A DNA stretch of 64,000 nucleotides from Lysobacteraceae bacterium (GCA_004143945.1 SEHB01000005.1:147081-211080); one strand, 5' to 3'; positions 1 through 9,344 are shown, counted from the stretch's first letter. Translations and numbers: made by a program. The notes: generated by a model not told the origin, from the sequence alone.

Positions 1-276
1 CAGCAGCGCATCGGCGACCTCGAACGCGCTGCGCTCACGTAGCCAAGCGAAACTGCCGTCGGCCTCGAAGCGCACGAGCGTCGCGTGCGCGGTGTTGTGG
101 TGGGTGACGTCCGCGAGCGCGAGCACGCTGCCGCCGGCCATCGGAAGCACCGCGACCGGCAGGATCGCGCGGAACGGTTCGGGGTGTTCCCAGGTCCCGA
201 TCCATTCGGGTGTCCACTGCGCGCGCGCAGGGAGCGCGGCCAGGAACAGGGCGATGGCAAGACAGGCGCGATGCAC
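1..276 (-). CDS. secreted beta-propeller-like protein, N-terminal part (runs off window)
   Basis: Only the first 92 codons are visible; the gene continues beyond base 1. The GTG start at 276 follows an ideal GGAGGT ribosome site six bases upstream. The product begins with a signal peptide (MHRACLAIALFLAALPARA) and then QWTPEWIGTWE, which closely matches the mature start QWTPDWIGEW of the next gene upstream at 440-1774. Later segments also match (VRFEADGSFAWLRERS against ARFESDGAFAWLRERA). It is therefore a tandem paralogue of that gene and probably a secreted repeat protein. No enzymatic motif is visible. The function is unknown. Confidence 0.75.
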   Translation of the reverse strand, partial: MHRACLAIALFLAALPARAQWTPEWIGTWEHPEPFRAILPVAVLPMAGGSVLALADVTHHNTAHATLVRFEADGSFAWLRERSAFEVADALL

Positions 277-304
277 GGGGACACCTCCGGGACACGTCGG
301 CAGG

Positions 305-328
305 GCGCCCCCGTGTGCGCGGGGGCGC
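305..328 (-). terminator. GC-rich hairpin between two paralogous genes
   Basis: A perfect 9-bp stem (GCGCCCCCG at 305-313, CGGGGGCGC at 320-328) closes a six-base loop. It lies about 110 bases after the stop of the 440-1774 gene and 29 bases before the next start. No T-run follows, so it may be a weak terminator or a structured leader. Confidence 0.35.
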
Positions 329-439
329 GTCGCTGGCCGGCGTCGCCGGCCCTGGATCTTTCCACATGAGTACCCCTGGCCTGCGTGCAGGTTGCGCCCT
401 CGTGGCCGCGAAGCCGCGTGCGTGCGGCCAGCCGAGTGC

Positions 440-1774
440 TCAGCGCGGCCAGCGGCGCGTGGGGTCGGGGCGTTCGAAGCCATCGGTGAACAGCGCATCC
501 GCCGTGCAGGCGCCGTCTGCGTCGTAGCGCAGCACATGCGCATCGTTGGACACGCCTTCGAACAGCGTGCCCGCCGCGAGCGTCCAGCCGTGCGCGCCGC
601 CCTCGGCGGCCGCGGCGAAGTACTGCGTCTCCAGGTTCGCCACGCGACACGGCCGCAGCTGCGCGTCGAACTCCGCGATGCGCAACCCGACGTGGCCCTG
701 GCTGTCGATGAAATCGAACCCGGTGACGAGCAGTCGCCCGTTCGGCGCCTGCGCGAGCCCGGTCGGCCAGCCCTCGATCGGCGCGAGGCCGACCGCGAGC
801 GGCTCGCCGGTCTGCCCGTCCGTGCGCAGCACGCGAAGCGGGCCGGAGAGGCCGAAGTCGGTCGCGACCAGCGCATCGCCGTCGGCGGCCAGCGCGAAGC
901 CCCCAGGCACCACCCTCATCAGCGGATTGCCCGGGTTTTCGAGCGCACGCGTCCACCGGCGCGTGCCGTCGGGCGCGAGCTTCCAGAGCTGCGCCTGCGA
1001 GACGCCGACCACATTCTCGAGCGCGCTGGCGGCGATCACCTCGTCGTTGCCGTCGACTTCCACGCGCACGAGCCCCTCGAAACCGTGGGTGGTGCCGTGG
1101 TGGCCGAGTTCACGGTCGTGGAACAGCACGCCGCCGTCCGCAGCGAACCGGATCACGAGCACGCCGCCGCTCTGCGGGTCGCCGCCGCCTGCGATCACCG
1201 CACCGCCGTCCGCTGTCGCGACGATGTCGTCGGCCTGCAGGTTCTCGGGGCCCGGCGACCAGCGCCACGCAGGCAGTGCGAGTCCGTCCGGGGTGTAGCG
1301 GATCACGACGAAGTCCTCGCCGTCGATCGCGGGGATCAGCAGGCCGCCGTCCGCGCCGATCGCGAGCCGGCGCGGACCCGCGGCGAGCAGGCCGGGCTGG
1401 GAGTGGTCCTCCCATGCGATCGCGCCGTCGGCGTCGTACACGCGCACGCGCACGTCTCCGAACTGGTCGATCACCGCGATGCGGCCATCCTGCATGAGGC
1501 GTGCGTCCATGCGGAACGAACCCGCACGCTCGCGCAGCCATGCGAACGCACCATCGGACTCGAAGCGCGCGATCGCCGCATGGCCCTGGCCGTCATGCCC
1601 GACGTCGATCAGGGCGAAGCTGCGCCCGTCCTCGGCCACGCGCACGCCGGCCGGGCTCGCGCTGCGCGGGGACGACTCGTATTGCCATTCGCCGATCCAG
1701 TCCGGCGTCCACTGCGCGCTCGCGGGCGCGGCGACGTGGCACCACACGACCAGCAGCAATCGGATCCAGGGCAT
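440..1774 (-). CDS. secreted WD/NHL-like repeat protein with C-terminal F-x-D-G-F-E tail
   Basis: Predicted exported protein of 444 residues. I chose the ATG at 1774 because it directly precedes a good signal peptide (MPWIRLLLVVWCHVAAPASA). A TTG nine codons upstream has its AGGAG directly adjacent and is less likely. The mature protein consists of repeated short blade-like units (for example DGRIAVIDQFGD, DGGLLIPAIDGEDF, NGRLLVTGFDF), as in beta-propeller or delta-60-like repeat proteins. Near the C-terminus it carries ALFTDGFERPDP. The same tail type occurs in three other secreted proteins of this window. No catalytic residues are recognisable. It is a paralogue of the partial gene at 1-276. 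The role is unknown. Confidence 0.8.
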   Translation of the reverse strand: MPWIRLLLVVWCHVAAPASAQWTPDWIGEWQYESSPRSASPAGVRVAEDGRSFALIDVGHDGQGHAAIARFESDGAFAWLRERAGSFRMDARLMQDGRIAVIDQFGDVRVRVYDADGAIAWEDHSQPGLLAAGPRRLAIGADGGLLIPAIDGEDFVVIRYTPDGLALPAWRWSPGPENLQADDIVATADGGAVIAGGGDPQSGGVLVIRFAADGGVLFHDRELGHHGTTHGFEGLVRVEVDGNDEVIAASALENVVGVSQAQLWKLAPDGTRRWTRALENPGNPLMRVVPGGFALAADGDALVATDFGLSGPLRVLRTDGQTGEPLAVGLAPIEGWPTGLAQAPNGRLLVTGFDFIDSQGHVGLRIAEFDAQLRPCRVANLETQYFAAAAEGGAHGWTLAAGTLFEGVSNDAHVLRYDADGACTADALFTDGFERPDPTRRWPR

Positions 1775-1868
1775 GAGGCGGTTTCCGTCGGAGCAATGCA
1801 ACTCCTACGCAATGGCGCACCCGAAATCCCAACCGGTGCGGAGCGCGGGATCCCCAGCTCGCGATGGT

Positions 1869-3359
1869 TCAGTCGCAGCAGCCGTCGCCGCCCTTGACGG
1901 TGTGCGCGTGCGACGCGGCGACGCCCTGGGTCAGTCCCTTGCCGCTCGCGACATAGTGGTCGGCGACCACCTTCGCCACGCAGGTCGACATGCGCTTGCC
2001 GGTCGGAATGTGCAGGAACTCGTTCGGCCCGTGCGCATTCGAGTGCGGGCCGAGCACGCCGGTGATCAGGAACTGCGCGCCCGGGAACTTCTCGCCGAGC
2101 ATGCCCATGAACGGGATCGACCCGCCTTCACCGTTGTAGGCGACCGGCGCGCCGAAGAATTGCTGCGAGGCGGCGTCGACCGATTGCTCGAGCCATGGCG
2201 CGAGCGCGGGCGCTTCCCAGCCGCTGCCGGCCTTTTCCAGCTGGAAGCTCACGTTGGCACCGTAGGGCGGATCGTTCTCGAGCAGGCGCTTGAGGAACTC
2301 GCCACCCTTCGCCGCATCGAGCGTCGGCGGAACGCGCAGGCTGAGTTTCACCGCGGTGTACGGGCGCAGCACGTTGCCGGCCGAATCGAGCGCAGGCAAG
2401 CCGCCGACGCCGGTCACCGACAACGCGGGGCGCCAGGTGCGGTTGAGCACGAGTTCGGTCAGGTCCGCATCCATCGGCGACATGCCGTCGACGAGCGGGA
2501 ACTTCGAATACACCGCGTCGCCGAGGATCTCGGCGGTGCGCTTCGCCTGCGCGACGCGCTGCGCGGGGATCTCGACATGCAGTTCCTGCGGCTTGATGCG
2601 TCCGGTCGACTCGTCCTCGAGCCGCGACAGGACCTGGCGCAGGATGCGGAAGCTCGAGGCGACGATGCCGGACGCATCGCCCGAGTGCACGCCTTCCTCG
2701 AGCACCTTGACGACGAGGTTGCCGCCGGTCATGCCGCGCAGCGACGTCGTGAGCCAGAGCTGGTCGTAGTTGCCGCAACCGGAATCCAGGCAGACGATCA
2801 GCGACGGCTTGCCGATCCGCGCGGCGAGGTGGTCGACGTAGTACGGCAGGTCGTAGCTGCCCGATTCTTCGCAGGCCTCGATCATCACGACGCAGCGCGC
2901 GTGCGGGATGCCCTGCTCCTGCAGCGCGAGCAGCGCGGCGAGCGAACCGAAGATCGCGTAGCCGTCGTCGGCGCCGCCGCGACCGTACAGCCGGTCACCC
3001 TCGAGCACGGGCTTCCAGGGGCCGAGGTGGTCGGACCAGCCGGTCATTTCGGGCTGCTTGTCGAGGTGGCCGTAGAGCAACACGGTATCCGTCGATGCCG
3101 CATCCGAGCCCGCGATCTCGATGAAGATCAGCGGCGTGCGGCCCTCGAGCCGCACGACTTCGACCTGCATGCCGCGCACTGGCTGCGCCCTGGCCCAGCG
3201 TTCCATCAGCTCGACCGCCGCATCCATGTAGCCGTGCTCGACCCATTGCGCGTCGAACATCGGCGACTTGTTCGGGATCCGGATGTATTCGGTCAGCTGC
3301 GGGACGATCTCGCCGTCCCAGAGGTCTCCGACGTAGCGGTTCAGTGCATTGGCATCCAT
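1869..3359 (-). CDS. M20 family dipeptidase / metallopeptidase
   Basis: Cytosolic zinc peptidase of the M20 (CNDP/ArgE/DapE) clan, 496 residues. The ATG at 3359 follows AGGTGA at good spacing and starts the conserved N-terminus MDANALNRYVGDLW. Metal-site motifs appear in order: LLYGHLDKQP (His and Asp of the H-x-D), RGGADDGYA (bridging Asp), ACEESGSYD (Glu-Glu), CLDSGCGN (Asp) and PHSNAHGPNE (last His). The dimerisation (lid) domain lies between the LRGMTGG and HSGDASG segments and residue ~400. No signal peptide is seen. The C-terminus ends in an unusual Gly/Cys-rich GGDGCCD. The substrate, probably a di- or short peptide, cannot be set from sequence. Confidence 0.9.
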   Translation of the reverse strand: MDANALNRYVGDLWDGEIVPQLTEYIRIPNKSPMFDAQWVEHGYMDAAVELMERWARAQPVRGMQVEVVRLEGRTPLIFIEIAGSDAASTDTVLLYGHLDKQPEMTGWSDHLGPWKPVLEGDRLYGRGGADDGYAIFGSLAALLALQEQGIPHARCVVMIEACEESGSYDLPYYVDHLAARIGKPSLIVCLDSGCGNYDQLWLTTSLRGMTGGNLVVKVLEEGVHSGDASGIVASSFRILRQVLSRLEDESTGRIKPQELHVEIPAQRVAQAKRTAEILGDAVYSKFPLVDGMSPMDADLTELVLNRTWRPALSVTGVGGLPALDSAGNVLRPYTAVKLSLRVPPTLDAAKGGEFLKRLLENDPPYGANVSFQLEKAGSGWEAPALAPWLEQSVDAASQQFFGAPVAYNGEGGSIPFMGMLGEKFPGAQFLITGVLGPHSNAHGPNEFLHIPTGKRMSTCVAKVVADHYVASGKGLTQGVAASHAHTVKGGDGCCD

Positions 3360-3550
3360 GGTTTCACCTGTTTCGGTCGTGGGCGCGAGCGCGCGCCGGG
3401 GGTGCTGCCGGCACGCGCCCGCGACGCGGATCGACGATCGTATCCGATGGCGGCGGGGCGCGCCCGTGCGCGGCTGCGGGCAATCGCGGCGGCGGCGCGC
3501 GCAGGCGCCATCGAATCGCCGGCCTGGTCCGGCCGGGCAGCGGACGCAGC

Positions 3551-3566
3551 GTAGGAAATCTCCTAC
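3551..3566. promoter_or_regulatory. palindromic operator-like site upstream of comEA-like gene
   Basis: GTAGGAAATCTCCTAC is an inverted repeat with 6-bp arms (GTAGGA/TCCTAC) around a 4-bp spacer. It lies in the 320-bp divergent region between the M20 peptidase and the comEA-like gene, centred near -87 relative to the predicted start of the rightward promoter. The position suits an activator site. The cognate regulator is unknown. Confidence 0.4.
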
Positions 3567-3610
3567 ACGACGACGCAGCGGCGGCCTACGCCCGGCTGCG
3601 ACGACGCGCA

Positions 3611-3639
3611 TTCCGACCCCCCGCGGTCGCGCCTAGAAT
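3611..3639 (+). promoter_or_regulatory. sigma-70 promoter of comEA-like gene
   Basis: TTCCGA at 3611-3616 and TAGAAT at 3634-3639 are separated by exactly 17 bp. The likely transcript start is near 3646, giving a leader of about 35 bases. Confidence 0.5.
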
Positions 3640-3679
3640 TCGTGCATGGCGCAAGCTCGCGCCGCTCCCGTCGTCGCCG

Positions 3680-3994
3680 ATGAAACCGCTGCCTGCGCTG
3701 CTGCTCACGATCCTGCTGGCGTTGCTGCCAGCGGCGCCCGTCCGTGCTCAGGTCGACATCAACCACGCCGATGCGCGCACGCTGGCCGAGTCGCTCGATG
3801 GCATCGGGCTGGTCAAGGCCGAGGCGATCGTCGCCTATCGCACCGCGCACGGCCCATTCCGCCGTCCCGAAGACCTCAAGCGCGTGCGCGGCATCGGCAG
3901 CAAGACCGTCGAGGCCAATCGCGATGCGATCGTGATCGTCGGCACGCACGCCGACGTGAACGCGGCCGATCCGGCAACTTCGGCACCGTACTGA
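3680..3994 (+). CDS. comEA: ComEA-like helix-hairpin-helix DNA-binding protein
   Basis: Small exported protein of 104 residues. A signal peptide (MKPLPALLLTILLALLPAAPVRA) is followed at once by the ComEA-type start QVDINHADARTLAESLDGIG and a second hairpin, RPEDLKRVRGIGSKTVEANR. These two helix-hairpin-helix motifs bind DNA without sequence preference. In competent bacteria ComEA pulls incoming DNA through the outer membrane into the periplasm. The length fits the short gammaproteobacterial form. No competence neighbours are present here. The start ATG has no clear ribosome site, but it is the only one placed to give a full signal peptide. Confidence 0.8.
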   Translation: MKPLPALLLTILLALLPAAPVRAQVDINHADARTLAESLDGIGLVKAEAIVAYRTAHGPFRRPEDLKRVRGIGSKTVEANRDAIVIVGTHADVNAADPATSAPY

Positions 3995-4224
3995 CACGCT
4001 CGCCGCCGCGGCCAAAGATCAACGTTTGCAACATCCGACGCGCGCCCTGCGCGAACGCCGCGCGCGCATCGGCGGCTGCGCGCGCCTGCGGCCGCGCTCC
4101 GGGCGATGTCCGCGCGGGTGCACGGCAGATCCGCAGCCGCGATCCGCATGGGCCGGCGCGCTCGAGACCCCCACGTGCGCCCGCACGCTGCTAGACTTCG
4201 CATCCGCCTGTCGGCGGTGCACGC

Positions 4225-4686
4225 ATGATCCTCCCCCGCTATCACATCGGCCCGTCTTCGATCACGGGCGCAGGGCAAGGCTTGTTCATGGACGAGCCGG
4301 TCGCGCGTGGGCGCGTGATCGTCGCGCCCGACGGGATCCCTGCCGTGCACCGCTTCGACGAGATCCTCGCGCGGTCCGATGCGACGAGCGCGCTCGCCGC
4401 GACCGTGCGCTGGTTCGAGGATCGTTACACCGTCACGCCCGAATGGCCGGACGAGTGCTACATCAACCACGCGTTCGAGCCGAGCGCGCTCTGGCATCTC
4501 GGTTTCGTGTTCGCCGCGCGCGACCTCGACCCCGGGGCCGAGATCACGGTCGACTATCGCCACCTGCTCGCGCCGGGCCAGGAAGAAGAGTTCCTCGATT
4601 CCGCGAGCGGTCGGCGCATCGTCGGCTACGCATGGCCGGAAAGCCTTCGTGCCTCCACCACCGCGCTCGCTGCGCTGCTGGCCTGA
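4225..4686 (+). CDS. SET domain-containing protein
   Basis: Stand-alone bacterial SET-domain protein of 153 residues. It opens with the typical SET start (GPSSITGAGQGLFMDEPVARGRV). The conserved asparagine-histidine of the cofactor pocket is in CYINHAFEPSALWH, and the core ends with AARDLDPGAEITVDYRH, matching the G-E-E-L-x-x-D-Y element of SET methyltransferases. The domain normally transfers methyl groups from SAM to lysine; the bacterial substrate is unknown. The next gene, a GNAT acetyltransferase, follows after 6 bases, so both are probably one transcript. A possible -10 (TAGACT, 4192-4197) lies just upstream. Confidence 0.8.
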   Translation: MILPRYHIGPSSITGAGQGLFMDEPVARGRVIVAPDGIPAVHRFDEILARSDATSALAATVRWFEDRYTVTPEWPDECYINHAFEPSALWHLGFVFAARDLDPGAEITVDYRHLLAPGQEEEFLDSASGRRIVGYAWPESLRASTTALAALLA

Positions 4687-4692
4687 GAAGAA

Positions 4693-5214
4693 ATGCCCGA
4701 CATCCCCGTGATCGACACCGAGCGCCTGCGCCTGTGCGCGCTCGACAATCGCCATTTCGAAGCCTATGCCGCGATGCTCGGCGACGCCGACACCACGCGC
4801 TTCGTCGGCGACGGCCAGCCGCTCGACCGCATGAATGCGTGGCGATCGATGGCGATGCTGCTCGGCCACTGGGCGCTGCGCGGCTACGGCATGTGGGCGG
4901 TCGAACGCAGGGACACGGGCGAGTTCATCGGCCGCGTCGGGCTGCACAATCCCGAAGGCTGGCCCGACATCGAACTCGGCTGGATGCTGGTGCCGGGCGC
5001 GCGCCACCAGGGATACGCGACCGAGGCTGCGCGCGCGGTGCTCGACTTCGCGTTCACGCGGCTCGAGGTGCCACGTGCGATCAGCCTGATCCGCGCGGAC
5101 AACAGCGCGTCCGAACGCGTCGCGCGCCGCATCGGCGGGCGCCAGGGCACCACCATCGACTTCCTCGGCGCGGCGACCCTCGTCTACGCCTACCACGCGC
5201 CGGATTCACCCTGA
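4693..5214 (+). CDS. GNAT family N-acetyltransferase (RimJ/RimL type)
   Basis: A 173-residue acetyl-CoA-dependent N-acetyltransferase. It begins with the RimL-like strand VIDTERLRLCALDNRHFEAY. The acetyl-CoA-binding loop is at ELGWMLVPGARHQGYATEA (related to the Q/R-x-x-G-x-G/A motif), and the late RADNSASERVARRIGG segment (N-x-x-S-x-x-V) is typical of the family. The likely acceptor is a protein N-terminus or small amine; the sequence does not decide. It follows the SET gene after six bases with a GAGAAGAA ribosome site. The pairing of two modification enzymes is noted, but a joint substrate is only a guess. Confidence 0.85.
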   Translation: MPDIPVIDTERLRLCALDNRHFEAYAAMLGDADTTRFVGDGQPLDRMNAWRSMAMLLGHWALRGYGMWAVERRDTGEFIGRVGLHNPEGWPDIELGWMLVPGARHQGYATEAARAVLDFAFTRLEVPRAISLIRADNSASERVARRIGGRQGTTIDFLGAATLVYAYHAPDSP

Positions 5215-5287
5215 GCGCCCCGCGCACTTGAGCGCCGCCCTGCTTTTGCGCAGCATGCGGCGTGATCCGGCCCGCAACGTCCACCCC

Positions 5288-5878
5288 ATGTCCGCGACCA
5301 CCCTGCTGCAACCGGCCCGCTACCAGCGCACGCGCTGGAAGAACGACGGCGGCTGGACCACCGAGATCGCGCGCCGCGACGACGGCCACGCTGATTTCCT
5401 CTGGCGCGTGAGCATCGCCGAGATCGAGCGCGATGGCGCGTTCTCGTCGTTCGCCGGCGTCGATCGCGACCTGCTGCTGCTCGAAGGCAGCGGCATCGAG
5501 CTCGAGATCGGCGACGAGCCGCCGCGCGCGCTCACGCGCCGGTTCGAGCACGCGCACTTCGGCGGCGAGCTGCCGGTCCATTGCCGGCTGCTGGCCGGAC
5601 CCACGCGCGACTTCAACGTGATGGTGCGTCGCGATGCGATGCTCGCCGAGGTCGCGGCGCGCCCGCTGGTCGGATCGATGCTGCTGTTCCCCGATGCGGG
5701 CGCCGCATGGCTCGTGTACGTGCACGCAGGTGCGCTCGCGCTGCGCCGCGACGGCAGCGAGACCACGGCGCTCGCGGGAGAAACGCTGATGGTCGAAGGC
5801 GAAGGCGGCCGCATCACGCTCGAGGGCGCCGGCGAGATCGTGCTGGTGAAGTTCGCGCCGCGGCTGCGCGGCGTCTGA
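5288..5878 (+). CDS. HutD/Ves family cupin-like protein
   Basis: Protein of 196 residues of the HutD/Ves family. Recognition rests on the family signature YQRTRWKNDGGWTTEIARR near the N-terminus, WRVSIAEIERDGAFSSFAGVDR around residue 45 and FNVMVRRD in the second half. HutD proteins often lie near histidine-utilisation genes, and E. coli Ves is cold-shock linked; their biochemical role is not settled. No hut genes are near here. I used the ATG at 5288, which starts just before the conserved region. The gene ends 39 bases before a Fur-type promoter, so it is not part of the receptor operon. Confidence 0.8.
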   Translation: MSATTLLQPARYQRTRWKNDGGWTTEIARRDDGHADFLWRVSIAEIERDGAFSSFAGVDRDLLLLEGSGIELEIGDEPPRALTRRFEHAHFGGELPVHCRLLAGPTRDFNVMVRRDAMLAEVAARPLVGSMLLFPDAGAAWLVYVHAGALALRRDGSETTALAGETLMVEGEGGRITLEGAGEIVLVKFAPRLRGV

Positions 5879-5916
5879 CAGCCTCTCTGGCCCGCGACGC
5901 GCGACCTCTCACGCGT

Positions 5917-5946
5917 ATTGCAAATCATTCTCATTTGGTTTCTAAT
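5917..5946 (+). promoter_or_regulatory. Fur-controlled promoter of the siderophore receptor
   Basis: TTGCAA (5918-5923) and TCTAAT (5941-5946) form a sigma-70 promoter with a 17-bp spacer. The spacer is filled by a Fur-box-like sequence, CAAATCATTCTCATTTG (5921-5937), whose ends form the inverted repeat CAAAT/ATTTG. Iron-loaded Fur bound there would block RNA polymerase. The leader to the receptor start is about 140 bases. Confidence 0.75.
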
Positions 5947-6094
5947 CCCGTCGCACCGCATCACGGCGCGGCGACCGGAGGGTCGGCATCGCGCGCCGCC
6001 TGCAGCGGCTCGCAACGGGGATCTGCATGCGGCGCCGTCGCCCGCTCGCCCCCGCTCGCCTGTCGCCGAACGACCACCACAGGATCGAACCCGG

Positions 6095-8416
6095 ATGAAG
6101 CACATCAAGAGTCGCAAGCACGCCAGCGCGGGCGTGTTCGGCCGCGCACATGGCCTTACGGGCGCGGCGCGCCTCGCCACCGGCATCGCGCTCGCGTTGC
6201 CGGGCCTCGCGTCGGCGGAGGCCGCCGACGACGCCTCCGCGCAGCTGCCGACCGTGTATGTCGAAGGCTCGCGCGTCGACGAATACAAGGTCGACGAGGT
6301 GTCTTCGCCCAAATTCGTCAAGCCGCTGCTCGACACCACGCAGTCGATCCAGGTGATCCCCGGCGACCTGTTCAACGACCAGGGTGCGACCACTCTGACC
6401 GAGGCGCTGCGCAACAGCGCGGGTGTCGGCACCTTCTACACCGGCGAGAACGGCAACACGACGACCGGCGACGCGATCTACATGCGCGGATTCGACAGCC
6501 AGTCGAGCATCTTCGTCGACGGCGTGCGCGACCTCGGCAGCATCTCGCGCGACGTGTTCAACATCGAGCAGATCGAGGTGACGAAAGGCCCGGCCGGCAC
6601 CGACAACGGCCGCACCGCGCCGAGCGGCGCGATCAATCTCGTGAGCAAGCAGCCGATGCTCATGGATGGATTCTCGGGCAGCGCCGCGCTCGGCACCGAC
6701 AGCCAGCAGCGCCTGACCGCCGACTGGAACGTGCGCCTCGGCGCGATCGAGGGCGCCGCGTTCCGCCTGAACCTGCTCGCGCAGGACAACGGCGTGCCCG
6801 GACGCGACAGCGTCGAGAATGCGCGCTGGGCCATCGCACCCTCGCTCGCTTTCGGCCTCGGCACGGCGACGCGCCTGTACCTCGATTACCTGCACGTGAA
6901 GCAGGACAACGTGCCCGACGGCGGCGTGTTCACGATCGGCCTGCCGGGCTATGCCTCGCCCGATCCCGAGCGTCCCTGGATCGGTGACGCGCCGACGGTC
7001 GATCCGCGCAACTTCTACGGGACCGACGCCGACCACGACGACGTCGAAGCCGACATGTTCACCGCGATCGTGCAGCACGACTTCAGCGAAGACCTGAAGC
7101 TGCAGAACAGCACGCGCTGGGGTCGCACGAGCCAGGACTACCTGCTGACCGCGTTCATGGGGACCGCCGCGAACCTCGTGACGCCCGATCCCACCGATCC
7201 GTCGACCTGGACGATCCGGCGCAGCAACCCGACGTTCAAGGACCAGGTCAACCGCATCCTGACCAACCAGACGAACCTGCGCCTGCACACTGCGTCGCGC
7301 TCGTTCGAGAACGACCTCAGCATCGGCGCAGAGCTCACGCTCGAGGACCTCTCCACGCGCCAGATCGCACCGCTGGCCGGCACCGCGTGGCCAGCCGCGA
7401 ACGTGTACGCACCCGATCCGCGCGTCGACGGCCTGCAGTGGGCGCCGACCGGCGGCAGGGGCGAAGGACGCAGCGACACCGTCGCGGTCTACGCATTCGA
7501 TACGCTCACGCTCGGCGAGCATTGGCAGCTCAACGCGGGCGTGCGCCTCGACGACTACGACACCGATTTCCGCAGTACCGTCGCGTGCACGGCGACCGGC
7601 GCCAACGCATGTGGAGATCGACCGCCGGGCACGGTCATCCAGGCCGTCGACGCCGACGTGTCCGACACGCTGTTCAGCTGGAAGGTCGGCGCGCTGTACA
7701 AGCCGCGTCCGAACGGCAGCTTCTACGCGAACTACGCCGTATCGCAGCAGCCGCCCGGTGGCGGCACGCTCGAACTCAGCGCCGCGGCGAACAACGCGAA
7801 CAACCCGGTATTCGATCCGCAGGAAGCGCGGACCGCCGAACTCGGCACCAAGTGGGAGCTGCTGGACCAGCGCCTGCTGCTGACCGCGGCGCTCTATCGC
7901 ACCGACGTCGACAACGAGATCGTGCGCGACCCGGTCGACCAGCTCTACTACCAGACCGGCGAGAAGCGCGTGCAGGGCATCGAGATCGGCGTCGTCGGCA
8001 AGCTCAGCGACGCATGGTCGGTGTCGGCCGGGTTCACGACGCTCGACGCGAAGGTCACCGAAGGCACGCCGGTCGCGCAGGACGGCTCGAGCGGGCTGAC
8101 CTACACGCCGGACAAGGCGTTCACGGCGTGGACCACCTACGTGACGCCGTGGAAACTCACGCTCGGCGGCGGCGCGCGCTATTCGGGGGAGATGAAGCGC
8201 GGCACCGACGGCGCGGTCGGCACGCCGACGCACACCGAGGACTACTGGGTGTTCGATGCGGTCGCGAGTTACCCGGTCCACGAAAACATCGAGCTTCGCC
8301 TCAACGCGTACAACCTGTTCGACGAGGACTACGTCGCCGCGATCAACAAGAGCGGCTACCGCTACACGCCGGGCCTCGAGCGATCGTTCCTTCTGACTGC
8401 GAACGTGCGCTTCTGA
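6095..8416 (+). CDS. fiu: catecholate siderophore TonB-dependent receptor, Fiu type
   Basis: Outer-membrane receptor of 773 residues importing ferric catecholate siderophores with TonB energy. After a signal peptide (to about residue 42) comes a TonB-box-like LPTVYVEG, then the plug with [38 protein letters not shown] and [19 protein letters not shown]. These segments closely match E. coli Fiu, as do [39 protein letters not shown] and the barrel end [19 protein letters not shown] plus terminal Phe. The ATG at 6095 gives the proper signal peptide. The gene lies behind a Fur box and precedes piuC, the usual Fiu partner. Confidence 0.93.
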   Translation: MKHIKSRKHASAGVFGRAHGLTGAARLATGIALALPGLASAEAADDASAQLPTVYVEGSRVDEYKVDEVSSPKFVKPLLDTTQSIQVIPGDLFNDQGATTLTEALRNSAGVGTFYTGENGNTTTGDAIYMRGFDSQSSIFVDGVRDLGSISRDVFNIEQIEVTKGPAGTDNGRTAPSGAINLVSKQPMLMDGFSGSAALGTDSQQRLTADWNVRLGAIEGAAFRLNLLAQDNGVPGRDSVENARWAIAPSLAFGLGTATRLYLDYLHVKQDNVPDGGVFTIGLPGYASPDPERPWIGDAPTVDPRNFYGTDADHDDVEADMFTAIVQHDFSEDLKLQNSTRWGRTSQDYLLTAFMGTAANLVTPDPTDPSTWTIRRSNPTFKDQVNRILTNQTNLRLHTASRSFENDLSIGAELTLEDLSTRQIAPLAGTAWPAANVYAPDPRVDGLQWAPTGGRGEGRSDTVAVYAFDTLTLGEHWQLNAGVRLDDYDTDFRSTVACTATGANACGDRPPGTVIQAVDADVSDTLFSWKVGALYKPRPNGSFYANYAVSQQPPGGGTLELSAAANNANNPVFDPQEARTAELGTKWELLDQRLLLTAALYRTDVDNEIVRDPVDQLYYQTGEKRVQGIEIGVVGKLSDAWSVSAGFTTLDAKVTEGTPVAQDGSSGLTYTPDKAFTAWTTYVTPWKLTLGGGARYSGEMKRGTDGAVGTPTHTEDYWVFDAVASYPVHENIELRLNAYNLFDEDYVAAINKSGYRYTPGLERSFLLTANVRF

Positions 8417-8658
8417 CCGATCCGGCGACGCGCCTGCGCACACTGCGTCAAGCGCGCTGCAGGCGCACGCCGGGCACCGGAAGGAAGCGCGTTCACGAAA
8501 TGATGCCCGGGTGCGCCGTCCGTGTTGTTCCGCGACGTGCCCGGTGTCGCAGGCCTTGGTCGTGGCTCTTTTCCCTGGCCCGCGTACCGCTCATGATCCA
8601 CGCGGTGCAGATGCCGCCGCGCAATGGCGGTTGCCAGGCGAACCGCGAGGAACCGACG

Positions 8659-9336
8659 ATGCTCGTGCACATCCCGGGCGTGCTGACGCCCGACCAGGTC
8701 GCCGCGATGCGTGGTGCGCTCGATGCGGCAGACTGGACCGATGGTCGCGAGACGGTCGGCGCGCAGGGTTCGCGCGTGAAGCGCAACCTGCAGCTGCCCG
8801 ATGCTTCGCCGGTGCGCGAGCAGCTCGGGCGCCAGGTGCTCGCGGCGCTCGCGGCAATGCCGCTGTTCCATGCGGCCACCCTGCCCGTGCGCATCCTGCC
8901 GCCGCGTTTCAACCGCTACGAGGGCGGCGGCCACTACGGCTTCCACGTCGACGGCGCGGTGATGGGCGTCGCGGGCGGCGAGCAGATGCGCAGCGACGTG
9001 TCCTGCACGCTGTTCCTCGCCGCACCCGACGAGTACGACGGCGGCGAGCTCGTGGTCCACGACACCTACGGCGAGCACGACGTGAAGCTGCCCGCGGGCG
9101 ACCTCATCGTGTATCCGTCGAGCAGCCTGCACCAGGTGCTGCCGGTCACGCGCGGCGCTCGCATCGCGGCGTTCTTCTGGGTGCAGAGCCTCGTGCGCGA
9201 CGACGGCCAGCGGCGCCTGCTGTTCGAACTGGACACCTCGATCCAGTCGCTGACCCGATCCGGCGCCGATCCCGCCGCTGTGCTGCAACTCTCCGGCATC
9301 TACCACAACCTGCTCAGGCGCTGGGCGCAGACCTGA
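8659..9336 (+). CDS. piuC: PKHD-type Fe(II)/2-oxoglutarate hydroxylase PiuC (YbiX)
   Basis: Cytosolic 225-residue dioxygenase of the PKHD-type hydroxylase family (E. coli YbiX). The iron ligands are H96 and D98 in [10 protein letters not shown] and H158 in [10 protein letters not shown]168 is placed to bind 2-oxoglutarate. Length and spacing match YbiX almost exactly. A ribosome site GAGGAA lies six bases before the ATG. The gene follows the Fiu-type receptor on the same strand, as in many bacteria, but is separated by 242 bases with no recognisable gene or Fur box. It may therefore share the receptor's Fur-controlled transcript. The physiological substrate is unknown in the family. Confidence 0.92.
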   Translation: MLVHIPGVLTPDQVAAMRGALDAADWTDGRETVGAQGSRVKRNLQLPDASPVREQLGRQVLAALAAMPLFHAATLPVRILPPRFNRYEGGGHYGFHVDGAVMGVAGGEQMRSDVSCTLFLAAPDEYDGGELVVHDTYGEHDVKLPAGDLIVYPSSSLHQVLPVTRGARIAAFFWVQSLVRDDGQRRLLFELDTSIQSLTRSGADPAAVLQLSGIYHNLLRRWAQT

Positions 9337-9344
9337 CCTTCGTG

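Noticed and set aside
92-1897. 601-codon plus-strand frame over the secreted repeat proteins
   Set aside because: It is a shadow of the minus-strand gene, which has the signal peptide, repeats and tail.
3995-4224. gene between comEA and the SET protein
   Set aside because: The GC-rich frames are Arg/Ala-rich without a ribosome site; only a -10-like TAGACT near the SET start is plausible.
5942-8443. 833-codon open frame antisense to the Fiu receptor
   Set aside because: It mirrors the real gene in a very GC-rich genome; composition is Arg/Ala/Val-rich without domains. The same holds for long antisense frames at 43117-45564, 47983-49965, 58416-60884 and 60988-63201.
8417-8658. separate gene or Fur box between fiu and piuC
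   Set aside because: Frames there are short and shadow-like; no Fur-like 19-mer is seen.
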